DNA from: Lachnoclostridium sp. UBA1175
GTDB taxonomy: Bacteria; Bacillota; Clostridia; Lachnospirales; Lachnospiraceae
DNA length: 64,000 nucleotides
Direction: 5' to 3'
NCBI GenBank assembly: GCA_002311665.1
Contig: DBYX01000007.1
Span: 62,001 to 126,000, forward strand
This document shows positions 32,937-41,153 of the stretch, piece by piece; positions within the stretch are counted from its first letter, which is position 1; every line of letters starts with the position of its first letter. Under the pieces are notes generated by a model. It ran no database searches and was not told where the DNA came from. It worked only from the letters and a program-made list of their open reading frames with translations. The translations under genes were made by a program, and so were the position numbers.

Positions 32937-33359
32937 ATGGCAGATGTGAATTTTAAGGAGACGGTACAGAACCTTTTGAGCGGTATGGAGGGATTTGTCT
33001 CCACGAAGAGTGTGGTCGGTGATGCGCGCACGCTCGAGGACGGCACGGTGATCATCCCGCTTGTGGATGTCGCTTTCGCGGTCGGCGCAGGCGCGTTCAA
33101 CAAGGAGGCGAAGAACCGCGCGACGGGCGCGATGGGCGGGAAAATGTCCCCCTGTGCGGTGCTGATCATCCGCGACGGCAACACGCGCCTTGTTACCATC
33201 AAGGATCAGGACACGATGTCCCGCATCTTCGAGATGTTGCCGGATGTCGCAGAGCGCGTGAAGGATATGTTCGGCAAGAAGAAAAAGGACAACGAAGTGC
33301 CTGAGGAGACGATCAACCAGCTTGCCGACGAGCTTCTGAAGGAGGGCGAGGAAGCCTGA
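32937..33359 (+). CDS. GerW / YtfJ family sporulation protein
   Basis: 140 residues. Typical family sequence: NLLSGMEGFVSTKSVVGDAR near the start, GTVIIPLVDVAFAVGAGAF in the middle and GAMGGKMSPCAVLII before a charged C-terminal tail. In Bacillus GerW is needed for lysozyme-type germination after sporulation, but the family also occurs in species not known to form spores, so this alone does not prove sporulation. It sits 79 bp after the YtfI-like gene and follows AAGGAGAGAAAT. Confidence 0.9.
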   Translation: MADVNFKETVQNLLSGMEGFVSTKSVVGDARTLEDGTVIIPLVDVAFAVGAGAFNKEAKNRATGAMGGKMSPCAVLIIRDGNTRLVTIKDQDTMSRIFEMLPDVAERVKDMFGKKKKDNEVPEETINQLADELLKEGEEA

Positions 33360-33458
33360 CACTCCGGTGTTTTGGAAATTGCGGCCGGAAGCGGTAAGAG
33401 CCTGTTCGTAACCTCCGGAAGAAAAACAAAAAAATCTTTCAAAGACGAAAAATAGTGC

Positions 33459-33487
33459 TTGCATTTTCGAAACAAGTTTGATAGTAT
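33459..33487 (+). promoter_or_regulatory. rpmB promoter
   Basis: -35 TTGCAT (33459-33464), 17-bp spacer, -10 TAGTAT (33482-33487). The ~45-nt leader has an inverted repeat TTTTGAA (33501-33507) / TTCAAAA (33515-33521) whose second arm touches the AGGAGG ribosome site. Confidence 0.75.
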
Positions 33488-33535
33488 ACTACTGTTCGGT
33501 TTTTGAAGACTCATTTCAAAAGGAGGTGCGATATC

Positions 33536-33733
33536 ATGGCTAAGTGTGATATTTGTGATAAAGGCGCTCTGTTCGGAAGACAGATCAGCATTACGAGAAG
33601 TCAGGTTTCCGGACGTGCCAACAGAATGTGGAAGTCGAATGTGAAGTCGGTTCATGTAAAGGTGAACGGCGGATCCAAGAAGATGCATGTTTGCACCGCT
33701 TGCCTCAGAGCAGGTCTTGTTGAGCGTGCATAA
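33536..33733 (+). CDS. rpmB: 50S ribosomal protein L28
   Basis: 65 residues. Zinc-binding form of L28 with CDIC (Cys4, Cys7) near the start and CTAC near the C-terminus. Zinc-containing L28 is often replaced by a Cys-less copy under zinc shortage; no second copy is in the window. ATG at 33536 follows AGGAGGTGCGATATC. It has its own promoter and terminator, so it is monocistronic, as usual upstream of the asp23-recG genes. Confidence 0.97.
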   Translation: MAKCDICDKGALFGRQISITRSQVSGRANRMWKSNVKSVHVKVNGGSKKMHVCTACLRAGLVERA

Positions 33734-33750
33734 CAAACCGTAGATCAGAG

Positions 33751-33800
33751 AAGAGTCCGATAAAGCGATTCTGAGAAGAACCGTCTTATCGGACTCTTTT
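33751..33800 (+). terminator. Terminator after rpmB
   Basis: AAGAGTCCGATAA (33751-33763) pairs with TTATCGGACTCTT (33786-33798), a 13-bp stem with a 22-nt loop, then TT. Confidence 0.85.
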
Positions 33801-33810
33801 GCGTTGCGGG

Positions 33811-33839
33811 TTGCATTTTTCACGGGACTGTACTATAAT
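33811..33839 (+). promoter_or_regulatory. Promoter of the asp23-dak genes
   Basis: -35 TTGCAT (33811-33816), 17-bp spacer, perfect -10 TATAAT (33834-33839). It lies directly after the rpmB terminator. Confidence 0.85.
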
Positions 33840-33922
33840 GAGCGGGGATTTGCGCGAGCAATCCTACGAATCGTCTGCGCGGGCGAAGGGGAACGCCGCC
33901 GCAGGCGGGAAAGAGGTGTATC

Positions 33923-34279
33923 ATGGACGGTAATCTGGAAACCAAGTATGGGGAAGTTTATATTGATCTGGACGTGATCGCGCAGTATGCGGGGTCTGCG
34001 GCAGTTGAGAATTTCGGTGTGGTCGGCATGTCGGCCGTGAGTATGAAGGACGGTTTGGCAAAGCTTCTTCGCAGGGAGAGCTTGAGCCACGGAGTGCAGG
34101 TACAGATTGACGGCAACAGGCTCACGATCGATCTGCACATCATCGTTTCCTACGGGATCAGCGTGGCGACAGTATGTCAGAACCTGTGCGAGACAGTCAA
34201 GTACCGCGTGGAGGAATTCTCCGGTCTGGTTGTTGAGAAAATCAATGTCTATGTCGACGGAGTACGTGTGATCGACTGA
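33923..34279 (+). CDS. Asp23/Gls24 family envelope stress protein
   Basis: 118 residues. Family pattern: YGEVYIDLDVIAQYAGSAAVENFGVVGMSA near the start, RESLSHGVQVQIDGNRLTIDLHIIVSYG in the middle, and VVEKINVYVDGVRV at the end. In Staphylococcus Asp23 is membrane-associated and linked to cell-envelope stress; the form next to the DAK-domain gene (YloU in Bacillus) is of unclear function. Follows AGAGGTGTATC. The DAK-domain gene is 71 bp downstream. Confidence 0.92.
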   Translation: MDGNLETKYGEVYIDLDVIAQYAGSAAVENFGVVGMSAVSMKDGLAKLLRRESLSHGVQVQIDGNRLTIDLHIIVSYGISVATVCQNLCETVKYRVEEFSGLVVEKINVYVDGVRVID

Positions 34280-34350
34280 TGACTTGCCTTGCGCCGGGAG
34301 AACCATGTCCGGCGTTGCCGCGTGCGGCGAGGCAGAAGGAGGAACATAAA

Positions 34351-36018
34351 GTGGCGTTGTTGACGGTGGATGCCGCACTTCTGCGCAAGATGTTTCTTGC
34401 GGGTGCGAAGAATCTGGAATCCAAGAAAGAGATCATTAACGAGTTGAATGTGTTCCCGGTGCCGGACGGCGATACCGGAACCAATATGACGCTGACGATC
34501 CTGTCGGCGGTCCGCGAGGTCAATCAGGCGCAGGACAAGTCTATGAAGGCGCTGTCCAAGGCGATGTCCTCGGGCTCGCTGAAGGGCGCGAGAGGTAACT
34601 CGGGTGTCATCCTTTCCCAGCTGCTCCGCGGATTTTCCAAGGTAGTCGGGAACTATGAGCAGATCACGATCCCGATCGCTGCGGAGAGTTTCGCCAAGGC
34701 GGTTGACACGGCGTACAATGCCGTAATGAAGCCGAAGGAGGGCACGATCCTCACGGTGGCACGCGCAGGCGCGGAGCGCGCTGCGGAGCTTGTCGGCGTG
34801 AGCCAGGATTTCGAAGATTTTACGACGCAGGTTGTTCAGCGCATGCAGGAAGCGCTCGATTATACCCCGGAGCTGCTGCCGGTGCTCAAGGAAGCCGGCG
34901 TGGTGGATTCCGGCGGACAGGGCCTTCTTGAGGTGATGCGCGGCGGCCTGGACTGCATGCTCGGCAAGGAAGTGGATACCGAGTTTGAGGAGAGCGCGAC
35001 GGCTTCGGCCGGCAAGAGCGCTCGCGGCGCTGCTGCGGACAACATCTCCACGGCGGACATCAAGTTCGGCTACTGCACCGAGTTCATCATCAAGCTGGAG
35101 AGAACGTTCTCCATGGCGGATGAGGCCGCGTTCAAGGCGTACCTTTCCTCCATCGGTGATTCGCTCGTATGCGTTTCGGACGACGATGTCGTGAAGGTTC
35201 ACGTTCACACGAACGATCCCGGTCTTGCCATTCAGAAGGCTCTGACGTTCGGTCAGCTGACCAATATGAAGATCGACAACATGCGCGAGGAGCACAACGA
35301 GCGCGTGATCATGAATGCGGAGAAGGAGGCGGAAGCCGCCGCGAAGGACGAGCCCCGCAAGCCGTACGGATTTGTTGCGGTTTCGGTCGGCGAGGGAATG
35401 AACGCCATTTTCCGCGAGCTCGGCGTCGACTGCCTGATCGAGGGCGGCCAGACGATGAACCCGAGCACGGAGGATATGCTCAAGGCGGTTGACAAGGTCA
35501 ACGCGGACCACGTGTTCATCCTTCCGAACAACAAGAATATCATTCTTGCCGCTGAGCAGGCGAAGCATATGGTAGAGGGCAAGGAGATCATCGTGATCCC
35601 GACCAAGACCGTGCCGCAGGGCGTGAGCGCCGTGATCGCGTTCAACCCGGAGGTCTCCGCGGAGGAGAACCTCGAGGCGATGAAGGAGGCTCTCGGCTAT
35701 GTCAAGAGCGGCCAGGTGACGTACGCGGTACGCGACACGAGCATCGACGGCCACGAGATCCACGAGTCCGATATCATGGGTATCTCGGACGCGGGTATTG
35801 TTGCGGTCGGCAAGAACATCGAGGATACGACGCTCGAGATGATCGAGACGATGGTCGATGAGGATTCCGGTTTGTTGAGCATCTACTACGGAAGCGACGT
35901 TGAGGAGAAGGATGCGCAGGAGTTGGCGGACCGGTTCTCCGAGAAGTTCCCGCTGGTCGATGTGGAGATCCACAGCGGCGGGCAGCCGATCTATTACTAT
36001 GTAGTTTCGGTGGAGTAA
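34351..36018 (+). CDS. DAK2-domain protein, fatty acid kinase FakA-like
   Basis: 555 residues. N-terminal DhaL/DAK2 nucleotide-binding domain (~8-200) with NVFPVPDGDTGTNM and GARGNSGVILSQ, a middle domain, and a C-terminal FakA-type domain with VHVHTNDPG and NNKNIILAAEQA. FakA phosphorylates fatty acids bound to a FakB/DegV partner to feed phospholipid synthesis; no DegV gene is in the window. The start is GTG 34351, 8 bp after AGGAGG (34337-34342); upstream codons of the frame lack a ribosome site. The order asp23-dak-recG is that of Bacillus yloU-yloV-recG. Confidence 0.9.
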   Translation: MALLTVDAALLRKMFLAGAKNLESKKEIINELNVFPVPDGDTGTNMTLTILSAVREVNQAQDKSMKALSKAMSSGSLKGARGNSGVILSQLLRGFSKVVGNYEQITIPIAAESFAKAVDTAYNAVMKPKEGTILTVARAGAERAAELVGVSQDFEDFTTQVVQRMQEALDYTPELLPVLKEAGVVDSGGQGLLEVMRGGLDCMLGKEVDTEFEESATASAGKSARGAAADNISTADIKFGYCTEFIIKLERTFSMADEAAFKAYLSSIGDSLVCVSDDDVVKVHVHTNDPGLAIQKALTFGQLTNMKIDNMREEHNERVIMNAEKEAEAAAKDEPRKPYGFVAVSVGEGMNAIFRELGVDCLIEGGQTMNPSTEDMLKAVDKVNADHVFILPNNKNIILAAEQAKHMVEGKEIIVIPTKTVPQGVSAVIAFNPEVSAEENLEAMKEALGYVKSGQVTYAVRDTSIDGHEIHESDIMGISDAGIVAVGKNIEDTTLEMIETMVDEDSGLLSIYYGSDVEEKDAQELADRFSEKFPLVDVEIHSGGQPIYYYVVSVE

Positions 36019-36025
36019 GATAATG

Positions 36026-36057
36026 AGCCGGCTGCGCTTATCACGCGGCCGGCTTTT
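36026..36057 (+). terminator. Terminator between the DAK-domain gene and recG
   Basis: AGCCGGCTGCG (36026-36036) pairs with CGCGGCCGGCT (36044-36054) around one mismatch, then TTTT. recG starts only 20 bp later with no promoter visible in between. Confidence 0.8.
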
Positions 36058-36076
36058 CTGCATTGTGGGAGCAGCT

Positions 36077-38095
36077 ATGAGGTGGAGTGACCCGATAACA
36101 AAACTGAAGGGCATCGGCCCGAAGAGCGCGGAAGCGTACCATCGTCTGCGGATCGAGACCGTGGGCGATCTGTTGTCGTGGTTTCCGAAGAAGTATGACA
36201 CGTTCGAGGCCGATCGGCCAATCGATTCGGTCCGGGAGGGAAGACTTGTCACAGTGATGGGATCGTTCACCGGGGTGCCGCGGATGATCACGACGGGGAA
36301 GGGCAAGACCATTCTCACATGCGGTTTCCGCGACGCGACCGGCACCATTGTCGCCAAATGGTTTAACGCGCCGTTCCTTCGCAAGCAGCTCACGCAGGCG
36401 AAGTATGTCCTGCTGCGAGGGAAAGTCACGCGCGACCGGAGTTCCCTGTGCCTTGTGCAGCCGGAGATCTACTCCCCGGAGCGGTACCGGGAGCTGATGA
36501 AGACACTGCGCCCGGTGTACGGCCTGACGGCGGGGCTTTCGAAGACCGCGGTCGCCAAGGCGGTAAGAGAAGCACTGCTGCAGTGCGAGATCGCCGATCC
36601 GATGCCCGCGGGAATGCGTCGGGAACTCGGGCTTTGGAGCCTGCGAGACGCATATGAGGAGGTTCATTTTCCAAAGTGTGAGGAGACGACGAAGGAGGCC
36701 ATCAAGAGGCTTGCCTTCGATGAGTTCTTCCGCTTTCTGGTAGGGATAAGAAGTGTCAAGGAGCAGACGGAGGCAATCCCCAACCGGTATCCGGCGGATT
36801 CGCTTACTTATGCGGAGAAGATAAGGGAATCGCTCCCGTACCCGCTCACGGGTGCGCAGGAGAGGTGCTTTCGGGAGATCGCGGAGGATCTTCGCGGCGC
36901 GAGTCCGATGCAGCGGCTTCTGCAGGGCGACGTCGGTTCGGGCAAGACCGTGATCGCGGAGATGGCGCTCGCGACGATCGTCGAGGCGGGGTATCAGGGG
37001 TGCCTGATGGTGCCGACCGAGGTGCTTGCGAAGCAGCATTTTGCGGAGCTGATGCGGAGATTTGAGCCGCTCGGGATCACGGTGGGGCTGCTCACGGGTT
37101 CGATGAGCGCGCCCGAGAAGCGGATCGTCCGCGAAGCGGTGGCGCTTGGAAAGATCAATGTTTTGGTCGGAACGCACGCTCTGTTTCAGCAGTCGGTGGA
37201 AATCCCGGAACTCGGGCTGGTCGTCGTCGACGAGCAGCACCGCTTCGGCGTGGAGCAGCGCGGTCGCCTGACGGACAAGGGCGTGATGCCGCACGTTCTG
37301 TTGATGAGCGCGACACCGATCCCGCGAACGCTTGCGATGATGCTGTACGCGGACCTCGATATATCGCTTCTCGACGAGATGCCCGGAGACCGGCTTCGGA
37401 TCCGCACGGCGGTCGTGGACGGTTCCTACCGCCCGAAGGCGTGGAAGTTCATTTCGGACCATGTCAAGGCGGGAGAGCAGTGTTATGTGATCTGCCCGCT
37501 CATCGAGGAGAGCGACGGCCTGGAGGCCGCCAACGTGACCGATTATGCGGCGACGCTCGCGGAGGAGCTGCCCGGTGTGCGCGTCGGGCTTTTGCACGGC
37601 CGCATGAGCGCTTCCGCGAAAAATGAGACCATGGAGGCGTTCGCAGCCCACGAGTATGATGTTCTAGTCAGCACGACGGTCATCGAGGTCGGTATCGATG
37701 TCGCCAACGCGACGGTGATCCTGATCGAGGATGCGGAGCGTTTCGGTCTCGCGACGCTTCACCAGCTGCGCGGGCGCGTCGGGCGCGGCAGCCTGCAGTC
37801 GTACTGTATCCTCGTGCAGGGAAGCGATTCCGACGAGGCAAGAGAGCGGCTTGAGGTCATGCAGACGGCGACGGACGGCTTCGCCATCGCGGAGAAGGAC
37901 CTCACGATGCGAGGACCCGGAGACTTCTTCGGGATCCGCCAGAGCGGGGACAACGTGTTCCGGCTCGCAGACCCGATCCGCGACGCGGAGGTGCTGGCGC
38001 TCGCGAAGCGCACGGTGGACGGTCTCACACGGGAACAGTACCGCAAAGCCGTGAAGCTTTGTCTTGCAGATTCCGCGGAGAATGTGGTATACTAA
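36077..38095 (+). CDS. recG: ATP-dependent DNA helicase RecG
   Basis: Branch-migrating helicase that remodels stalled forks and Holliday junctions. 672 residues. Wedge/OB domain (~1-200: ITKLKGIGPKSAEAYHRL, GDLLSWFPKKYD), then the helicase motor: Walker A QGDVGSGKTVIAEMA, DEXH-type DEQHRFGVEQR, SATPIPRTLAM, STTVIEVGIDVANAT and QLRGRVGRG. ATG at 36077 is chosen because the family starts at this point; the ribosome site is weak (GGGAG). The terminator just upstream means recG relies on read-through or an unseen promoter. Confidence 0.97.
   Translation: MRWSDPITKLKGIGPKSAEAYHRLRIETVGDLLSWFPKKYDTFEADRPIDSVREGRLVTVMGSFTGVPRMITTGKGKTILTCGFRDATGTIVAKWFNAPFLRKQLTQAKYVLLRGKVTRDRSSLCLVQPEIYSPERYRELMKTLRPVYGLTAGLSKTAVAKAVREALLQCEIADPMPAGMRRELGLWSLRDAYEEVHFPKCEETTKEAIKRLAFDEFFRFLVGIRSVKEQTEAIPNRYPADSLTYAEKIRESLPYPLTGAQERCFREIAEDLRGASPMQRLLQGDVGSGKTVIAEMALATIVEAGYQGCLMVPTEVLAKQHFAELMRRFEPLGITVGLLTGSMSAPEKRIVREAVALGKINVLVGTHALFQQSVEIPELGLVVVDEQHRFGVEQRGRLTDKGVMPHVLLMSATPIPRTLAMMLYADLDISLLDEMPGDRLRIRTAVVDGSYRPKAWKFISDHVKAGEQCYVICPLIEESDGLEAANVTDYAATLAEELPGVRVGLLHGRMSASAKNETMEAFAAHEYDVLVSTTVIEVGIDVANATVILIEDAERFGLATLHQLRGRVGRGSLQSYCILVQGSDSDEARERLEVMQTATDGFAIAEKDLTMRGPGDFFGIRQSGDNVFRLADPIRDAEVLALAKRTVDGLTREQYRKAVKLCLADSAENVVY
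38064..38093 (+). promoter_or_regulatory. Likely promoter of the membrane glycan cluster, inside recG
   Basis: TTGCAG (38064-38069), 18-bp spacer, TATACT (38088-38093), overlapping the last codons of recG. A further TATAAT (38102-38107) lacks a -35. Confidence 0.5.
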
Positions 38096-38131
38096 TTATG
38101 TTATAATATCGGTGTGTGGGGTGGAGGAAAC

Positions 38132-40330
38132 ATGCTTGGTATTCTGTACATACTTCTGAATTTCTTTACGGGCTTCGTGATCTGTTCCCTGTGTATCCCG
38201 AGGCTTGATTCTTTCACGCGAAAGACGTACTCCGGCGAGAAAATCTCGCTGAGTCCGGCTCTTGTTTCGCTGCCTTTGTGGTACATCACGGGCGCGTTTC
38301 TCATGACCTGGGTGACTTATTTTACGGCATATCTGGCGATGCTCTGCGGCTCCGGCAATCCGCTGGTCGACGCGAACATTGTCGTGATGCCGTTGTTTGC
38401 GTTGCTGGATATGGGAGGCGCATTCCTGCTGAAGCGCAGGAAGAAGCTTCGCTGGACGAGGCTTCTCTGGAGCAATCCGCCGACCGGTGACATCGTGTTC
38501 GCGGTCCTGACGTTTCTGTTCGCCGCATTCCTGATGTGGTGGACGTTCTCGTACAACAACGGCGTGTACCGCGTGGGCGTCTCGGTGTTCAGCGATTTTG
38601 CGCCGCATCTCGGCATGATCCGCTCGTTCTCGAAGGGCAACAATTTTCCGACATCGTACTCGCATTTTGCGGGTGAGGATATCAAGTATCACTTCCTGTT
38701 CCAGTTCATGGTCGGCAACCTGGAGCTGCTCGGCATGCGTCTGGACTGGGCGTTCAACCTGCCGAGCGTGATCACGTTCGCCGGCGCGTTCTGCCTGCTG
38801 TACGTGCTCGCCGTCAAGCTGACGGGCCGCAAGTCGGTCGCATGGATCTCCGCTGCGTTCTTCGCATTCCGAAGCAGTGACGCGGTGTTCGATTTTCTGT
38901 CGAAGCCCGCGAGCAAGCTGGTCAACACGATCGAGCCGGAGAAACTCGGGGACGCGGCCTGGAAGGCGCTTTTGGAAAATGAGAATTTCGTCGGCACGAC
39001 GACGCACGAGGACTGGGGACTCTGGAACCTCAACGTGTACTGCAACCAGCGTCATCTCGCGATCGGACTGTGTGCGCTCTTATGTATGATCCTGTTCCTG
39101 CTTCCGACGCTGTTCTCCGCAGTGAAGAGGGTTCGCGCGTGTATCGCGGAGACCGAGGCGAAGTTTGAGAGGGATGATCCGGAGTTCCGGCTCCTGTATA
39201 TGGAGCGCGTGGCATATGCGATCCGTTATTCGCTTTGCTCGCTCGAAGGGTGGCTTCCGCGCAAGTGGGCGCAGCCGATCCTTTTGGGGTGCATTCTGGG
39301 AATGTGCAGCTTCTTCAACGGAGCCTGTGTGATCGGGTGCCTGTGTGTGCTGTTCCTGCTCGCGATCGTCTCGGATCACCGGATCGAGTACGCGCTGACG
39401 GCGGCGATCACGATCGCGTTCACGCTGTTCGCGACGAATTTCTTCATCAACGGGTCCGTCGTGTCGCCGAAGTACTACTTCGGTTTCCTCTCGGAGATTC
39501 GGACAGGTCCCGGCGCGTGGGAATACATTATGACGCTGTGCGGTATCCTGCCGATCGTTCTGCTCGCGGCATTCCTTCTCTCGGACGGAACGCGCAAATG
39601 GATCTGGGTGTCGTTCACGGCGCCGTTCATCCTTGCATTTACGACATCGCTGACCGTCGACATCACGGTCAACCACAAATACATCATGATGAGCCTGATG
39701 CTTCTCACGATCCCCGCAGCGTATTTCATCGTATGGCTGTACGAGAGAGTAGGTGCGTGGCCGAAGCTGGTTGCCGTATTCCTGATCTTTGTGATGACTG
39801 CGACCGGTCTGTACGACCTGCGCACGGTGATCCGCAAGAATGACATCAAGCAGGGACGCTTCCTCTCGATGCGCGTGGACGATCCGATCACGAACTGGGT
39901 GGCGGACAACACGACGTCACAGGATATATTTCTCTCGTCGTACTACTCGCTGAACAACTTCGTGATGGGCGGCGCGATGCTTTACTACGGCTGGCCGTAC
40001 TATGCGTGGTCCGCAGGCTACGACACGGAGACGCGCCAGAAGAACGTGAAGGAGATGTACGAGGCGGAGTCCTCGGCAGAGCTTCTGGAACTGTGTATCA
40101 AGAACGATATCCGCTATATCGTTGTGGACAGGGATGCGCGGGAATCCAAGGAGTTCGACATCAACGAGATCGTTATCACGCGGACCTTCGAGAAGGTGTT
40201 CGAATCCGGGGAGACGGCGATCTACGATACGACCAAGGTGACGAAAACCCCTTATTTTCCGAGTGAGGAAGAGGACGATACCGAAGAGGATGACACCGCA
40301 GAGGATGACGATGCGGAGATGAAAAACTGA
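38132..40330 (+). CDS. Polytopic membrane protein, GT-C-like
   Basis: 732 residues with about 12-14 membrane helices. An early outer loop has FSDFAPHLGMIRSFSKGNNFP and EDIKYHFLFQFMVGNLELLG, the acidic loop type of GT-C glycosyltransferases that use lipid-linked sugars. A soluble C-terminal domain (~595-715: TTSQDIFLSSYYSLNNFV, then YIVVDRDARESKEFDIN) and a very acidic tail (EEEDDTEEDDTAEDDD) follow. No exact family is recognised. It is co-directional with a family 2 glycosyltransferase (21 bp downstream) and a DUF2298 protein, suggesting a shared role in building a surface glycan or modifying a cell-wall polymer. ATG at 38132 follows GGAGGAAAC. Confidence 0.75.
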   Translation: MLGILYILLNFFTGFVICSLCIPRLDSFTRKTYSGEKISLSPALVSLPLWYITGAFLMTWVTYFTAYLAMLCGSGNPLVDANIVVMPLFALLDMGGAFLLKRRKKLRWTRLLWSNPPTGDIVFAVLTFLFAAFLMWWTFSYNNGVYRVGVSVFSDFAPHLGMIRSFSKGNNFPTSYSHFAGEDIKYHFLFQFMVGNLELLGMRLDWAFNLPSVITFAGAFCLLYVLAVKLTGRKSVAWISAAFFAFRSSDAVFDFLSKPASKLVNTIEPEKLGDAAWKALLENENFVGTTTHEDWGLWNLNVYCNQRHLAIGLCALLCMILFLLPTLFSAVKRVRACIAETEAKFERDDPEFRLLYMERVAYAIRYSLCSLEGWLPRKWAQPILLGCILGMCSFFNGACVIGCLCVLFLLAIVSDHRIEYALTAAITIAFTLFATNFFINGSVVSPKYYFGFLSEIRTGPGAWEYIMTLCGILPIVLLAAFLLSDGTRKWIWVSFTAPFILAFTTSLTVDITVNHKYIMMSLMLLTIPAAYFIVWLYERVGAWPKLVAVFLIFVMTATGLYDLRTVIRKNDIKQGRFLSMRVDDPITNWVADNTTSQDIFLSSYYSLNNFVMGGAMLYYGWPYYAWSAGYDTETRQKNVKEMYEAESSAELLELCIKNDIRYIVVDRDARESKEFDINEIVITRTFEKVFESGETAIYDTTKVTKTPYFPSEEEDDTEEDDTAEDDDAEMKN

Positions 40331-40351
40331 TAAAGAGGAGTAGGATAAGAT

Positions 40352-41137
40352 ATGGACAAGTTATACATCGTGATCCCGGCGTACAATGAAGAGGCGAACA
40401 TTGAGACCGTGATCCGGGAGTGGTATCCCATCATAGAGCAGAGGAGCGACGACAGCCGCCTGGTCGTCATCGATGACGGCTCCAAGGACTCGACCTACCA
40501 GATCATGCAGAAACTTTCGGAGGAGATGCCGAAGTTCATCCCGCTCACGAAGCCGAACGGCGGCCACGGCGCCACGGTTCTGTTCGGGTACCGTTACGCG
40601 CTCGAGGCGGGTGCGGACTACGTGTTCCAGACCGACTCGGACGGACAGACGAGACCCGATGAGTTCGCGCAGTTCTGGGAGAAGCGCGAGGAGTACCACA
40701 TGGTCATCGGCCACCGCAAGGGACGCCAGGACGGTTTCTCGCGCGTGATCGTCACGAAGACGCTCAAACTGGTATGTCTGCTGTGCTTCCACGTGCGCGT
40801 GAAGGACGCAAACACGCCGTTCCGTATCATGCAGGCGGAGTACCTGAAGAAGAATCTCGAGGTCATTCCGGAGAACTACAACCTGCCGAACGTCGTGCTG
40901 TCCGTGCTGTACGCGAAGAAGAAGGAGCCTGTGCTGTACATACCGATCACCTTCCGTCCGCGCCAGGGCGGCGTGAACTCGATCAATATGAAGAAGATCT
41001 TCAAGATCGGCAAGCAGGCCTGGAAGGATTTCCGCGAGATCAACCGCTGCATCAAGAGGAGTATGAAGGCGGAGAAAGAACAGGCGGCGAAAGAGAAGGC
41101 GGAGCGCGATCCCGCCGGAGACGGCGCTGTAAAGTAG
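40352..41137 (+). CDS. Family 2 glycosyltransferase (dolichol/polyprenyl-phosphate mannosyltransferase-like)
   Basis: 261 residues. GT-A fold: VIPAYNEEANIE (~7-18), VVIDDGSKDST (~38-48), NGGHGATVLFGYRYALE, and the metal-binding DSDGQTRPDEF (~94-104). The rest (GHRKGRQDGFSRVIV, DANTPFRIM, ITFRPRQGGVNS) matches Dpm1-like enzymes that make polyprenyl-phosphate sugars. No C-terminal membrane helices, so it is soluble or peripheral. It could supply the lipid-linked sugar used by the two membrane proteins on either side; that is inference from gene order. Confidence 0.9.
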   Translation: MDKLYIVIPAYNEEANIETVIREWYPIIEQRSDDSRLVVIDDGSKDSTYQIMQKLSEEMPKFIPLTKPNGGHGATVLFGYRYALEAGADYVFQTDSDGQTRPDEFAQFWEKREEYHMVIGHRKGRQDGFSRVIVTKTLKLVCLLCFHVRVKDANTPFRIMQAEYLKKNLEVIPENYNLPNVVLSVLYAKKKEPVLYIPITFRPRQGGVNSINMKKIFKIGKQAWKDFREINRCIKRSMKAEKEQAAKEKAERDPAGDGAVK

Positions 41138-41153
41138 TGTGGAGGGAAGCAGT

